Assembly (NCBI GenBank): GCA_950295325.1
Contig: OX485806.1
Location: forward strand, 26,290,001 to 26,354,000
Reading direction: 5' to 3'
Length of the DNA stretch: 64,000 nt
Origin: Polytrichum commune
Lineage: Eukaryota > Streptophyta > Polytrichopsida > Polytrichales > Polytrichaceae
Shown here: piece after piece, positions 1 through 12,312 of the stretch
Layout of the letters: every line of letters starts with the position of its first letter
How positions within the stretch are numbered: position 1 is the first letter of the stretch
Translations under genes and position numbers: made by a program
The notes under the pieces: generated by a model
What the model was told of the DNA's origin: nothing
Seen by the model: the letters and a program-made list of their open reading frames with translations, nothing else
Database searches by the model: none

Positions 1-505
1 CCACATGTTGACACATGGCGCAATGTGAGGGTGTGGGTTGACTTCTTCGGTGGTTTGCATTAATGACAAATTGTGTGATATAAGGGAGAGAAATGTGACA
101 ATAAGTAGTGAGATTTGAAGTACGAACATCTGGTCCCTAGGGTTGTGGGATATTAGAGAGTGTGTGGCATTATGGGGGTTGATATTACGGAGTTTAGGGT
201 GTACTTCTGATAGTGCCCGGGAAGCTTTTGGGTATAGTCGGTCAAGATCCTAGGTGATTCTAAATCCAACCAGTTACATGTTGACATCTTCCGGTTTTGC
301 TTCATTCATTTGAGGTATGTTCTATAGATTCTTCTAAAATGATCGGTAATTCTCTTGAAGTCTTGAACTTCAACCAGTTATTTCTCAAACTCAACCAATT
401 CATTTGTAACTAGCTGTCAGTTCTCCCCGTTCAATGCTTCCAATAATAATACTTATGGCATTTGAAAATTGGGACCTAATAACGTATCAAGGACCTCCTT
501 CCTAA
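1..505. other. Intergenic, no gene seen
   Basis: AT-rich sequence with stops in every frame and no recognisable repeat copy from elsewhere in the window. Confidence 0.5.
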
Positions 506-890
506 CTAAGGTATGGTGGATGCTATTCGGTTCATTTTTCATGTTCTCCAAGTTCAACCAATTAGCTTTACACAATGGAAACTCCATTGTGTTACACTAG
601 CAAATCTATGATAAAGTATTAAAATAATTGGATTGAATGTTGGATCTCTCCCGATTTAGTTATCAATATCATAATTGCATGTTTGTTGATCCCTCAACTG
701 AAAATATATAGCTCCTCCCAATTGTGTTCAATATTGAATGTGGAGCAGTTGATATAATTTCAAGATGTAGTCCAATTTCTTGTAAACATGTGGCTTTATG
801 GTGTTTGTCCTTTGTTCGCCACTTAACCACACACCAACCAATCTAATACAAGTCTCTATTTTAAGAACAATTAATAGATTTTAGGTTCAT
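506..890. repeat. MITE-1 family copy, degraded right end
   Basis: The left end (AAGGTATGGTGGATGCTATT) matches the terminus of the intact copy at 43295. The interior follows the same order of motifs: a 'cctcccaattgtgttca' box near 715, the 'tagtccaatttc' box near 770 and the 'gtgtttgtcctttgttc' box near 800. The right terminus is too diverged to place. It is a non-coding, non-autonomous DNA element. Confidence 0.6.
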
Positions 891-1264
891 TGTCAAGCCT
901 AAAATGGTCAACAAATTCTAAGCACGTAGTCCAATATGTATTAAACATGAGTTTTTTTCCTTCTCTATGGCCATTCTTAGATCCACACCCCACTCAAATC
1001 TAGGTGTTGGTTAAAATTTGTAACCAAATTAGTCTTGGTTGACCTTAATCATGTGTTCTGTATTCTAGAAGAAGTGGGCAGACACAACTTAAAGTTTTTC
1101 TTTTGGGCCCACTTATCTTAGTGCACTAATTATCCCATGTAGTCAGGGCGGGCTAATAGTGTGTGTGGGAAATTTAGTGAAGGTGATACCAAATTTCCAT
1201 ACTCTATGTATTTAGTGCCACCAAAAGATCTAGGAAACATTGTTCCATTCATCTTGGCATTATT

Positions 1265-1479
1265 CATTTAAAATACTATTCATAGTAGTGCTCACTATTC
1301 ATTGAAAGTACCAACACTATTAATCATGGTACTATTCATAGCAACATTATTCACAGACAATATCATCACTATTCACAATATTCTATTTATCATGGTACAA
1401 TTCATAGCAACATTATTCATTGAAAGGACCGGCACTATTCACAATATGCATACCACTCATACTGGCCTCAATTCCTTCC
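1265..1479. repeat. Short tandem/dispersed repeat of 'cattattcat' motifs
   Basis: A 30-bp segment reading catggtac-attcatagcaac-attattca occurs at about 1325 and again at about 1391 (66-bp spacing), within a stretch rich in 'actattca'. A reading frame runs through it but is low-complexity and not credible as a gene. Confidence 0.5.
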
Positions 1480-1852
1480 TAAGGTATATGGGTCTTATGT
1501 GGTTACTTTTCTTAATTGGACCCCTAGATTGATTGGTATGTGGTTCAGTGAGGATTAAAGAAAAAAAAACATCATAAAAACACATGTTTAAAAAAGAGAT
1601 TAGACTACATCATCAAATATTAAGAACTGCTCTACACTCAATAGTGAACACAATTGGGAGGACCTACGTATCAAGTTCAAAAACCAATAGACATGCACTT
1701 CCCATAACCATACCCCAAAACATGGGGAGGTCCAATTTTCAATCCAGTTTTTGCACATGTTTCATCATAGGTATGCTAGTCCAACACAAGTTTTGTTGTG
1801 TAGATCTAATCAGTAGAAGTTGGAGGACATGAAAAAAGGACCCACAAACCTT
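1480..1852. repeat. MITE-1 family copy, inverted orientation
   Basis: The ends are AAGGTATATGGGTC and GACCCACAAACCTT, an inverted pair. The interior reads in the reverse order of the copy at 43295 and the same direction as those at 27402 and 59438, sharing 'gagattRgactac', 'actcaatagtgaacacaattgg' and 'gatgcttcat'-type boxes. No coding capacity. Confidence 0.7.
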
Positions 1853-4800
1853 ATTATCTGAGCTCCTCCCCATAAAGGTAAGACGGTGGAGGCCCCTGTC
1901 AGATGCTAGATGTAGAAATGGAACTCAACCATAGGGTTGAATAATGTTATGCTGACAAGCATGTGTTTGCGTTGATTTGCAACCCATCAATTTGCAACCG
2001 TTCACGCTCTTGTCTCTCTCCTAAGAACGGTTGTAACATCAAAAGCCGTGCATGCAAGACAAAGAAGAGTTCATGTGGTTGGGAAGGCGAGTCCACAAGC
2101 CACGTTCATTGACAAGGAAGTACTTGAAGCGCCTTTCCAATGAACGGAGGAGAGCAAACCACCGCTTAAATTTCAGAAATAAACGGTTGAAGTTCAAGAC
2201 CGCAAGAAATTTGCCGATCTATTTAGAGGAATCCATGGAATATACCTCCAAAAAATTTCATGAAGAAAAACGGAAAGATCACAAGCATGCACCGGGTTGG
2301 GAGTTGGAAACCCTAGAATCTTGACGGATTGTGCCCAAAAAATCTCCCCGGGCACTTGGTCCTTTCACACAAAAGACACCCGCAAGCAAACGTTGCTATG
2401 AATGCCAACTTAGCCATGGATGATGATGCTTGCCATTATTTATTGTCATTAAGGTACATGGGTATTGAATGGTTACTCTTTTCCAACTACCCAATTCTCT
2501 CCTAGGACATGAGACACGCGATTGGTGCGAAAGCGTTAACAAAGTCCACATCGAGGCCGTCGCCACTTTCCTCATCATTTTTGGAGTTCATATGAATGTC
2601 TCAAATCATATGGGTTCATAAAAAACAACATGTTTGAGCTTTCACTTTCACATTTTTTTGGAGACCTCGTCGTTCTTGGAGCCACACCAAATCGCATACC
2701 ACTCAGAAATATAGGTGTTTGATTGAGATAAGCAAACCAAATTAGGCACATCTATCATAACAAACATTGAAGACATAAGCCATGGAATTTTTTTTGGTGC
2801 ATCAATCACCTTGAATATGATGTGTTTAATTTGGTTTATTCAAAACACCTACTTTGGATGTAGATTGGTTCCAAACTTTTTATAATATGAAGACTCTATC
2901 ATTACTATAAGGGTTAATAGAATGGGTCGACTAGACTTGGTGAGGCTCATAGAAACTATATATGAATAATGACACAAATCGAATTGTTAGTTTGAATGAC
3001 TTAATCCAAAAGAAATTGCAAGGCTTCAAGGCTCGAGTTCCCTAAACCATAAAACTCTTGGGAAAGCTCAGCAATTAATGAGAAGAATCCCATGTGAGAA
3101 CCCTTGCACTATACCTTAGCCATGAGTGCTCACATGTGAGCGGTGATAACTTATGAGCGGAGATTGAAGAATTTTTTTTGGAAATACACCCACTACACCG
3201 TTCATTAAGGCCTAAACTAGATGCCTAGAGGTCTCAAAGTGTCATGTCTGCTAATTGCCAAAATGATTCCATTCATCAATACCTACTTTAAGTGAAAAAA
3301 ACTTACATTATGACATTTAGAGTAGCACTTCAGGATACCATTTAGATGATAGCCTTGCGTTTTAGTATGCAAGGGGAAGATATTTTTGAGCATACTAATG
3401 GCAAATGTCATGTGTTTACATTTTAGTATGCAAGGATAGGATATTATTGAGCTTACTAATGGCAAGTGTCATTTGTGTGCACTTTAGTGAACTTGTAGAC
3501 CATTGTGTAGCATAGGCGAGAGCATAGGCATGCACCTCCTAATACTATTGAACATATGCCAAGATATTAGTAAATGCACTTGAACGCCAAGTGTCATGAG
3601 GTGACACTTATGGTGAAGTTGTTAACCATCAATGTAACCTACAATGCACCTCAAAATAGGGTTAATGACACTTTTACACATGTGACACTAAATACCATAA
3701 ATGTTGCAGTATTCTATAACCATGGTATTGTGGCATATATAGTAATTTTTTTGGGTAATAATATGAATGAGGAGTTCAAAAAAAGTGCAATTAATCTTAT
3801 GAAATGCCTTGCTCCACTTTTAGAATCAACAACTACAAGCTTGGCATAGGGGCTTGGAAATAAATAATAATTTTGTTGTTAAAATCAACATCAGATTTTC
3901 CCAAAAAGAAATGTAAGCACATTCCAAGTATTGATCATGCTCTAAATTAAATTTCTAGATTCATGTAGTTTGAAAAATTAATTGGCAGAGGCATCGTGAA
4001 AGAAAAAAACTAGGTCATAGATGGAAGTATAATAGAAAATTGCTCACATAAATCATTGTCCATTGTAATAAGGAAGCCATAAATCTAGACATTGTATCAC
4101 AAATCCAAGTAAATGGTTCCAACATTTGTATTTATTAGTCCAACTATAAAATACAGTCACATGCATATAGAATGACAAATCCAATGCAATCTTACTTCCA
4201 ACCCACCAATATTCAATCCAATCACATACAATCCAATCATATACAATCCAATCAAAGACGTTGTGGATGGTATTGTCAACTACCTATATGTCTTTAAACT
4301 AGTTTTGCCTAATCATTATGATCATTGCACTCATCCGCCTTGTCATCTAAGTATGGGTGACAAGCAATTTGTCTAGACCTATGGTGAGGAATCGGCGCTA
4401 TTGACTCTATCATAATTTGGTCGACACTCTCCACATATGGTGGCAAAATCATAATCTTGGAGGGGATCTCATTTTTTTCATTTTCTGCAAAACAAAATTA
4501 TAAAGGTAAGACTTCAAGTACGTAGTTCTTAGGTGTCAAAGGTCAAGTTGGCAAAGAATGATGACTTACACACTCTTTCAATTTCCCTTGCAACCTTCTT
4601 AACATGCTCTTCGTCGGATTCAGCTGAGGAGTTATGTGACATACCCATCTACATTTGGAGTTGGTATTGCATTACGCAAATGGTTACAGGCTAGCATCAA
4701 CCAATGCAAAGTCCTCCTCATACGTGACTAGATGACAACATCCATATTTGCAAGTAGACGCACATGCCAATGAAACTTGGAGAGGTCAAAACTTTTGCAC

Positions 4801-7627
4801 GAGTCAACAACAATACTTAACTGAAATTTATTAAGCCTAAAACACCTTGAGAGTACAAGACATGCCTACGTGTATCTACATCAAGAACAACCATTGTTGT
4901 AGTTGTCAAAGCCTCAATTAAGATCTGCATCGATTTGGAGTCCTTCTCTCTACCACCTCTCTATTGCCCTTTCTTGATCATAAGTTGCTTGCCAATGTAA
5001 GATTGAAATACACATCTACAGCCTCCACATCCATCTTAGACATCACATCCTTCTTTGGAAAAGAAATTTTGAGTTGGATTTTAGCAAAGAAACAACATAA
5101 TGTGGAAACAATGAGTTTGGGAACTAAAAACTAGCATATAGTGGTGTAAGACAATATCCAACTCAACTTTGCAACACAATGAAGAGGAAGAAATAAAAGT
5201 ATTAAACATTATAGAGTTTAGTGTGTGCTATCAAAGGTGTGGCAAGTGGAGTATACGATGGCAACTTGTTGAAACCCTACCAATCTTTGCGCAACTCAGA
5301 ACCATAGGAGATCACAAGTGTTCTAACAACTTTCTTCTTTAGGACAAAACTTGTAGAGGTAAACACTTTTGAAGAAGCCCTTCTCTTTCACTCGAACCCC
5401 ATCTATAAAGAAGCATCAAGAAATAATTAAAACACAAGAAAATGTCATGAATGACAAGATATTTATAAAATAGAAGTAATTTCAACATTCAATAAACTTA
5501 CCTTATTCACAAATTCAAATGTTATCAACATTAGCAGGATATCATCAACACCATTGTTCATCATTGTTGGTATTGAAGTCTTTTTGAATAAAACTAAAAA
5601 CAATAGCCATGAAGATGAGGCATTACTCACAATGGTTTTTGGCATTTGTTGAGAGTGCAAAGAACGGGAAATAAGAAGGGCATGGATACATTATGTGGAG
5701 ATGAATTAAGAGTGGGTGCAGAAGGACCATGATCGGGTGCACCAACATTAACTTAAAATGAAAGTGTTGATTCAACATCCTCGGTTTTTGTGCCATGTTC
5801 ACATTTTTCCCTTTTGGTTTGACCAGTTTCAATACAATCTCATCATCATTGTCTATCATGTTAATACCATCTGGAGGCAACTATATTGGACATAGTTGCT
5901 TCTTGAGTTTCTCTTCCTTTGCTAGACGAAATGTAAAAGGCCAACCAAACAACCTTGGACAATTCTTCAAAGTGGCATATTCTCATATTTTGATTTGGTG
6001 TTGTGTAAATGCAAGGGTTGTTGGATTTATCAACCCATGAAGAGCAAGAACACATAAGGATGAAAGGGAGATGGCATTTGAAGCCATTAGTTGGGAGTTA
6101 AGGTGCTTAAAAAACAAAAACAACATCTACATTTTTGCTAGTGGATAGATTATGCAAGCCTTCCTCAACACTCGTTGGGTACACAATCAAATGCAAGAGC
6201 AACCTTTAAAATATAATTAATAAGAAATTAAAAATCAAATACTATGAAAATCAAATCAAATGTCTCGGAACCAAGTTATTTTTTTGGATTTTGAGAGTTT
6301 TTGAAACTCTTTTTTTGTTTTTTTGTATGGGCTTAAATCAAATTGTAGGTATGTATGTGAAAGGGGTGGTGATCATCCCACAAACCCTCCAATGGCATTC
6401 TTAGTGCTTCCATAATTAACCATTAACAAAAATGCAAATACACAATGACATGGAAAGCAACTTGCCTCGTGACTTGTTGCCGCTATGCCCAGGCCTGCTT
6501 CTCCATTGCATGCACCTCCTTTGCCATCATGTAGGGTCCATCTCCCACAATTCCTACACATGCCTCTCCACCTCCTTCATCCATCGCCCTGGCACCTCTA
6601 CTCACCGCCTCGGTTACACCTAGCCAAAGACACTTGCAACCAATATGCAGTGTGCATGCATAAACAATTCTCATACAAAAAGAGCTTTGTGAACTTGACT
6701 AGTTGCTCTAGATGCCTACATATTAGCATCATTACCATACATACAATTAGACTTTCAACCTAACATGAGATTCAACATAATGTCATGCACAGACTTCATT
6801 GTATGCTCCCATTTGGAATCAATAAAGCACATGTTTGAACATCAACAAGAGGGCGGCACATGATTTGCATTGAGCCTCTAAATGGATAATCATTAGCCTA
6901 GGTATGGATATCATCAAACTTGCATGGATTGGAGGAGGTTCAAGGGGTTGAGTTGACACCGAGATTTCTTCCAAAACCTTTGAAATTTTGTGTGCACCAT
7001 TTTTATGTATTGGAGGTTTGAAGGTGGCATTAATTAAAATTGTCAACAACCAATAGAGTATTAATTTTGTACTTAAGGTAGTGGTATGTATAAATTGTCA
7101 GTTTTGTAGTAGACAGTGCCAAACTCAATAATGACACACTCTACATGCATCTTTAGGTATGCCACCTAGGATATGCACCTAGGCTCGGCATTAGATCACA
7201 ATGATGTTGTGAACATCTGATAATGTCGTCATGGGTGGGACCTAAAGATGTGGGTAGGATCAAAAAGTGTTGGCTTTAGCAATAGGTGGGGAAGAACTGA
7301 ATCTTCTTGCCTAGTGTTGCCTAATGGGCACAAAGTTCTCTGTGTATTTTGGAGCCTATATCTCTCACATAGAATGCCCAATTTGGATGGGGGTTTTTTC
7401 CATAGGACAAGGTCATGGTTGTGCATGACTTGACTAGACAAATTTGGCAAATGTTGAGTGCACATGTTGCTCACTCCCACTCAAAGGGTGGATATCCCAA
7501 AATTTCCTCATGTGACCCTTCAACATTGAGGGTGATGAACTTCATTTGTCAATGCCACAATATATTGTGGCAAAGTATTCGACATGGATACAATTTATGG
7601 CCTAACCCAACTAGGTATGAAACCCGA

Positions 7628-7629
<2 letters not shown>
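1853..7629. other. Long intergenic block without a supportable gene
   Basis: No open frame shows codon-like composition or family similarity. About 2690-2760 resembles an end of the longer MITE-1 relative ('accaaattaggcacatct'). A basic 90-codon frame at 2052-2324 was considered and rejected. The rest is AT-rich and unannotated. Confidence 0.5.

Positions 7630-7708
<79 letters not shown>
7630..7708. repeat. Compound microsatellite (TA)n(GA)n
   Basis: A run of TA dinucleotides passes directly into about 30 GA dinucleotides. The same TA-to-GA order recurs at 33959-34018, suggesting that these tracts arose within or next to one repeat family. Confidence 0.95.
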
Positions 7709-7709
<1 letters not shown>

Positions 7710-8419
7710 CTAGTTGCCCCCCTCATGAAGGCCTTGTTCTTATGTCAATCTAACCTGGCAAATGTGGTCCGATAGACTTTAAATTTTCACAACAAGAAAA
7801 ATCGGTAGTATAATTCACATCCGTTTGATTGGAATTCTTGAAAACATAGTTTATTTTCCTGCATGACTAAAATTTGAAACAGTGGTGTTGCCCTTGCCCA
7901 AAAATTGAATGTGAAGGCTTAAGCATTTAAAGAACCACATTGGCTTGTTCACCAATACCAAATCAATGGATAATAGGTGTTCTTGATTCACGTAAGATTG
8001 GGAGGAACGCCCTCCTTGTATACAAATAGAGTGTTAGTAGTATGGAGTAGTGTCCATGGTTAATGAGACAAACCACTAGTAGTCCTCTTGTAGGTATTTG
8101 TGCAAAACTACTTCAAATCTCAAAGTTACTTTTTAAAGTCATAATATGTTTGATATTTAGACTTTCTTGATTGAACAAAAAATCAAAGAATAGATTTTCT
8201 TTGCACAATCAAACTCCAAAAATTAAGATCAAATTTTGCAAGAAAAACTTGTATTATCTCCAAAATTTTACTTTACAAAAAATGATTGCATCAACTTTCA
8301 TATTCCCTTTATTGTGTTCGCAACTATTCCAATGAACTTGATACGTCATTAGACAAATCTACGAAAGTCGCGCCAAATGGACTGACAATGTTCTAGTTCC
8401 CATAATACTTCATCTCTTA
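7709..8419. other. Intergenic, no gene seen
   Basis: AT-rich flank to the left of the split MITE-2 copy. Nothing recognisable. Confidence 0.45.
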
Positions 8420-8501
8420 ACTACACTAAATATTGTATTTGGAATCACCGATTCTATTTATCTTGCTCAATATTAATTGTAAACCACCCGTGTAGTGTCA
8501 C
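8420..8501. repeat. MITE-2 copy, left half (split by the 3.8-kb insertion)
   Basis: It begins ACTACACTAAATATTGTATT and continues with 'tcttgctcaatatta' and 'aaaccacccgtgtagtgtcac'. This parallels the uninterrupted copy at 23949-24246, where the same text runs on as 'tgtcaccaacactaaatg'. The right half resumes at 12313 with exactly that continuation, so the element was cut here. Confidence 0.8.
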
Positions 8502-8756
8502 TGTCGCGGCCCGCATTTTCTTAAAATCTTAAGAAACCTTGTTTTAAGTTTAAAGAATAGGTTTGAGCAAGGAAAACATAATAAGTAGAGTACTTTATAG
8601 GTAGATTGTTAGGTAGGTTATTTAGGATTGAGAAGAAAAACTAAAATCCTTAAAGTACTTAAAAATATCGAATTGATTTAGTGTTAGGAATTCCGTTTCG
8701 ACTCGGAAACCTTCGAGCGGAGCGGACCGCACAGGCGACAGCGGGCCGCAACCACC

Positions 8757-10100
8757 ATGGCGACCCAAACACGGAAGAGGATCGCGGACAAGCCGCTAGC
8801 CCTCCGCAAGGTGCACGTGGTCACCCCCACTGGTCGCGAGGAGAGCAATGAATTGGAGGCAGACTTAAGGCGCATAGAGTGCCTCGGATTATGGGAAAAA
8901 TCTTGGAGAGTGCGCTGTGAGGAGATGGTAAGGGAATTAGTCATTGGGGAGGTGGACCACGTTTACGCTTCCACCATCCGGGGCCGACCGGATAGGTGGA
9001 ATGCGGAATTGTGGAGTCAGGTTTACGGGTTCCAACAGGGAGGGGAAAGTATGGCCACTAAGAGAGAGGATTGTACCAGGGACAAATTCTCCCAAAGGTT
9101 GGATCCCAAGTATGGTTACTTTATAAATGATTGTAAAGACGAGAGGGAAAGGAGGATGTTAGCCTTTCTAGTGCCTATCTTCAGCCCGGAGAAGCCCTAT
9201 AACATCACTCTTACCCTTGCCACCACCTTACTTCTTGCATACTCCGAGAAGAAGGTGGTGGATTGGGGAAGCATCATTGGGGAGTTGGTGCACAAGTTGG
9301 CAACCAACACTAAGCGCGGCCAACCTTCCTACATTGGGCCTTTCCTCTTCCACCTTCACATATACGAAAACCTACTCACGGACGAAGAGAAAACCCAATG
9401 GACATCGCATCAGTTCATGTGGGAGCTTCAGACTACCAACTCAGAGCCGGAGATGGGTCATGAGGGTTCGAAGGAGGAAGATGGGGTGGAGTTGAACAAC
9501 GAAGACCGGCCCGTGACCAAGAAGCGGAAACTAATGTTAGGGAATCGTGCGACGCGGATCAAGTCCGCCACCAAGCCGGTAGGAGGTGGAACCTCCACCT
9601 TCCCCTTGGGGGACAATCCGGTGGACTTCATTATCCGCGACTTGGAGGGAGTACGGTCCCGGATTGCAGAATATGAGCTACAAATACACCAAGTAAGGGA
9701 ATTGGTGGACAACCCTCCGCGGGAGCATTTGGTTGCCGCAATACAGGAGGCCATCCAAGATCCGCGCCGGTTGCGGGAGCTGGAGCGTAAGGTGGACCAC
9801 CTTACGGCGGAAAAACGGAAGACCGCGGAACGAGTGCGGAAGTTGGAGGCGGAGCCAGAGAAGCTCCTTAAGCAGGTAAAGGATACCACCTTCACGGTAC
9901 AAAATGTGAGTGATATGGTGGAAATCACGGGGAACATGTGGTGGAAAGCCAAGATGTTCGACGCGGAATTGAAGAACGCGGGCCATGTTTCCGGGTCGAA
10001 AATGGTTACCTTCATCATGGATCAAGGGAGTAAGATGGACGCATCTTTAAAAGCAATGAAGGCTCTCATTGCTAGTTGCACGGAGTTGTTCCCGTCATAG
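8757..10100 (+). CDS. Gag-like / transposon-associated protein, first frame (447 aa)
   Basis: Lies inside the TG...CA element. The start is a good-context ATG (accaccATGg) 255 bp from the left terminus. The product is 447 residues. An N-terminal globular part (about 1-220) includes the stretches 'LWEKSWRVRCEEMV', 'STIRGRPDRWNAELW' and 'DWGSIIGELVHKL'. It is followed by an acidic-then-basic linker with a KKRK nuclear-localisation-like cluster (about 259-262) and a long charged heptad-rich segment (about 290-385) that looks like a coiled coil. No zinc knuckle, protease, RT or DDE motif is visible. I recognise this only loosely as one of the high-copy hypothetical proteins of transposon origin in plant genomes and cannot name a Pfam family. 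The stop at 10098-10100 is probably caused by a 1-nt deletion, because coding composition continues in the next frame to 10627. Confidence 0.6.
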   Translation: MATQTRKRIADKPLALRKVHVVTPTGREESNELEADLRRIECLGLWEKSWRVRCEEMVRELVIGEVDHVYASTIRGRPDRWNAELWSQVYGFQQGGESMATKREDCTRDKFSQRLDPKYGYFINDCKDERERRMLAFLVPIFSPEKPYNITLTLATTLLLAYSEKKVVDWGSIIGELVHKLATNTKRGQPSYIGPFLFHLHIYENLLTDEEKTQWTSHQFMWELQTTNSEPEMGHEGSKEEDGVELNNEDRPVTKKRKLMLGNRATRIKSATKPVGGGTSTFPLGDNPVDFIIRDLEGVRSRIAEYELQIHQVRELVDNPPREHLVAAIQEAIQDPRRLRELERKVDHLTAEKRKTAERVRKLEAEPEKLLKQVKDTTFTVQNVSDMVEITGNMWWKAKMFDAELKNAGHVSGSKMVTFIMDQGSKMDASLKAMKALIASCTELFPS

Positions 10101-10627
10101 TTAAGTCATCGGAGGAAAGGCAGTCCTCATCGAACTACTCCGACTTGACTCCTCATGACATACTGGAAATTCAAGGTGCCGCGGTAGAAGGCGGAAACCA
10201 ACATGCGGAAGAGGTGGACCAGGTGGAGGACATCACGGCGCTGCCGGTTTCCACCACTGAGGTGTTCATTCCCAATGCCACCCTAGTTTCCGCCGCGGTT
10301 GGAGAGGAAACCCTGGGTGATTGTCACGTGGCCGAGGTCTCAACACCGAGCCTTGTCATGGACTTCCAAGTGGTTGCCCGGGATCCGCCACCACTTGCAA
10401 TTCTTGCTCCGGGTTTTCCACCGAACAACCAACTGTCCGCACCTCTGGCACCGGATATTGCGAAAACGGTGGACCGCGTGGGAGTGATTCCTGGACCCGA
10501 TGAACACGAGATGTCAGTGCCACCACCATGTGCTCCATCTTTGGCAACGGACAAAGTGGACCGCCGCGAGGAGCGGAAGCAGAATAAGAAGGAAACCAAG
10601 TTGAAGAAGCGGAAGGATAAGAAGTAG
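10101..10627 (+). CDS. Continuation of the gag-like protein in the -1 frame (C-terminal part)
   Basis: An open frame runs from 10076 to the TAG at 10625-10627, one base back relative to the upstream gene. It has no ATG until 10358, so it is not a convincing separate gene. The two frames overlap only between 10076 and 10100. The product is proline- and acid-rich and ends in a strongly basic tail of K/R residues (about the last 25 residues). The overlap carries no canonical slippery heptamer. The simplest reading is one original protein of about 620 residues broken by a single-base deletion. Programmed -1 frameshifting cannot be excluded without other copies. Confidence 0.5.
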
Positions 10628-12312
10628 ATTTTAGTTAGAATTCCATTTTGGTTTGTTTTGGGCAAGTAGATAGGTGGCCCCGGGTTGTGCGCCTTGTCAT
10701 TTTCTTTGTTTGGGTTTTGACCTTTCCATGAGGTGGATTGTCAGGACTGCCACGTGGCCCGCGATTTCCGGCATGGAAACCATGGCATATGGATGTTAGT
10801 TTGGTTTTAAAAGGAGAACCCTTCGGTGTTTCTCTCATCATTTTGCAATGCAAGCGTTCTTTTGTTCAATTCAGACCTTATGCTTTACTCCACCTTCGGT
10901 TTGAGTATCTTAAGTCCATGTGTAATGCAAGTGGTCCCTCCTTCCCCTACTTGAGGTTTTCGAGTTTTCCGTCATTCCCTATCATTGTGTAAGTTGGTTA
11001 GGTTAGTCTTCCGTGATAGGACAGGGGGACGGTAACACCCCGAGGTGCGTGTGGTTGAAACGCCCTTGTATGAGCAGGTGATGGACGGAGGAATCTTAAG
11101 CGCGGAAAGGAGGAAAGGATTGGCCGAGCAAAGGGAAAGAATCCCACCGTGGGGTTGTTGGGCAAGGGAAGTTCCACACACACGGTAGGTTCTTTCCCAC
11201 TTACTCCGTTCAACTAGGGACCGACAATGAGCAGCAGTGGATAAACATGTCCAATAGTAGGGGGAGAATTCTGGTTTATGCCTTCTGCTTGCCGTGACCT
11301 GGAGGTGGATCATACCGATCAGCAGTAACGGATTGGTCTAGAACACTCATGCACCTGCCGCGACTGGCGCTTGGTTCCCACCGCGGATGGTAGGCGTGGT
11401 AGCCCCATCCCTATGTTAGCCCCGCCGTCACGGAAAACAACAGACCTTAGGTCCTATCTTGTGTGACCTGTGAAACAGCACAAGCTACCCATTATGAGGA
11501 TAGGAGTGAAGATGTTGTGTTTCCACCTTTCTCGAGGGAGGATTCGGTTTCCGCGTGCGGTATAGTGGAAACTATGCCATCATAGAAACCGGATCAAGCT
11601 GGTTTTGTAGATCCAAAACTTCCTCCACCTTATCCCTTGTCAAAGGGGGTGGCACGCGTCGGATACTTGAGTGGGACACCTTCCCGAGGGAAGGCTGCCC
11701 CCATCATAACACTAGTCTAAGGGGGTAGTAGTTAGAAGGAGGAGGTGGAGATAGGGAGACAACCCTAAGAAATCAACCCAAAGGGTGAAATCCTGATAAA
11801 CAACTACCAAGTCTCTCTGAGCATTCTAGCCTAAACCACTAGAATTATGGTCCTTGTGACACGGTCGAAAATCTAGCGAATAGTGGAAATACAGGTCAGA
11901 TCCGCTACCTCTATCACGGAAACCTTATCCCGGAAGTCATGACCCGTAATAAGGAATCTTAGAATGGAGTGTATATAGTTGTTATACTATAGATTCGGGA
12001 CGCTGAGTCTATTGTTGTTACTACTCTAGGGTGGGAGCTTGTCCATACTTTGTGTTGTGTTCCCTACCTCGGTTCACTACCGGGAAGGCGGAAATTTCCG
12101 TGCTATAATTTCCGTAATATCCCAGATTTCTTAATCCGATTTGTGTTATCTTAGTTTCTGGTGTTTTTTGTGTGTGTGCTCTAGTGAAAGCTTTCCTCCC
12201 TCTGTGTTGTGAACAACCGCAGGTTCTTCGTGGGAACGAACTTGGCGCGGTTGTGACGTGTTACGCGTTTATCAAGTTAATTTAATGAATACGCCACCAC
12301 CGTGCTACGACA
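10628..12312. other. Non-coding right part of the TG...CA element
   Basis: GC-rich with CpG-containing words such as 'gcgcgg' and 'cggaaacc' but stops in all frames. A TTTTAAAAGG TATA-like box at about 10805 is followed by a pyrimidine-rich stretch. In a long-terminal-repeat model this would be the U3/R/U5 portion. That role is inference. Confidence 0.4.

Larger units (their letters stand above)
8502..12312 (+). mobile_element. 3.8-kb GC-rich TG...CA element (solo-LTR-like or TIR element) with a gag-like gene
   Basis: Seen directly: the element starts TGTCGCGGCCCG and ends in the inverse of TGTCGTAGCACG (9 of 12 bases match). It is flanked by the 5-bp duplication GTCAC (8497-8501 and 12313-12317) and interrupts a MITE-2 copy whose empty-site sequence is visible at 23.95 kb. 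It is clearly richer in G+C than its surroundings. It contains one long coding region (8757-10627, broken by a frameshift), a 255-bp leader and a 1.7-kb non-coding right part with a TTTTAAAAGG box near 10805. Known: TG...CA ends with a 4-6 bp target duplication are made by retroviral-type integrases. No repeated LTR pair is visible inside the element. Inference: either one very long solo LTR that carries a gene, or a non-autonomous short-inverted-repeat element mobilised by a related integrase. No reverse transcriptase, integrase or protease frame was found. Confidence 0.8.

Noticed and set aside
2052-2324. ATG-initiated 90-codon frame rich in K and R
   Set aside because: No family motif, no splice partners and no second copy; its composition follows the local A-rich sequence.
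9458-10018. 186-codon minus-strand frame inside the gag-like gene
   Set aside because: Antisense shadow of the plus-strand coding region; it has no features of its own.
8502-12312. Complete LTR retrotransposon with two LTRs
   Set aside because: The left 255 bp and right 400 bp are unrelated in sequence; no internal TGTCG/CGACA copies, primer-binding site or pol motifs were seen.
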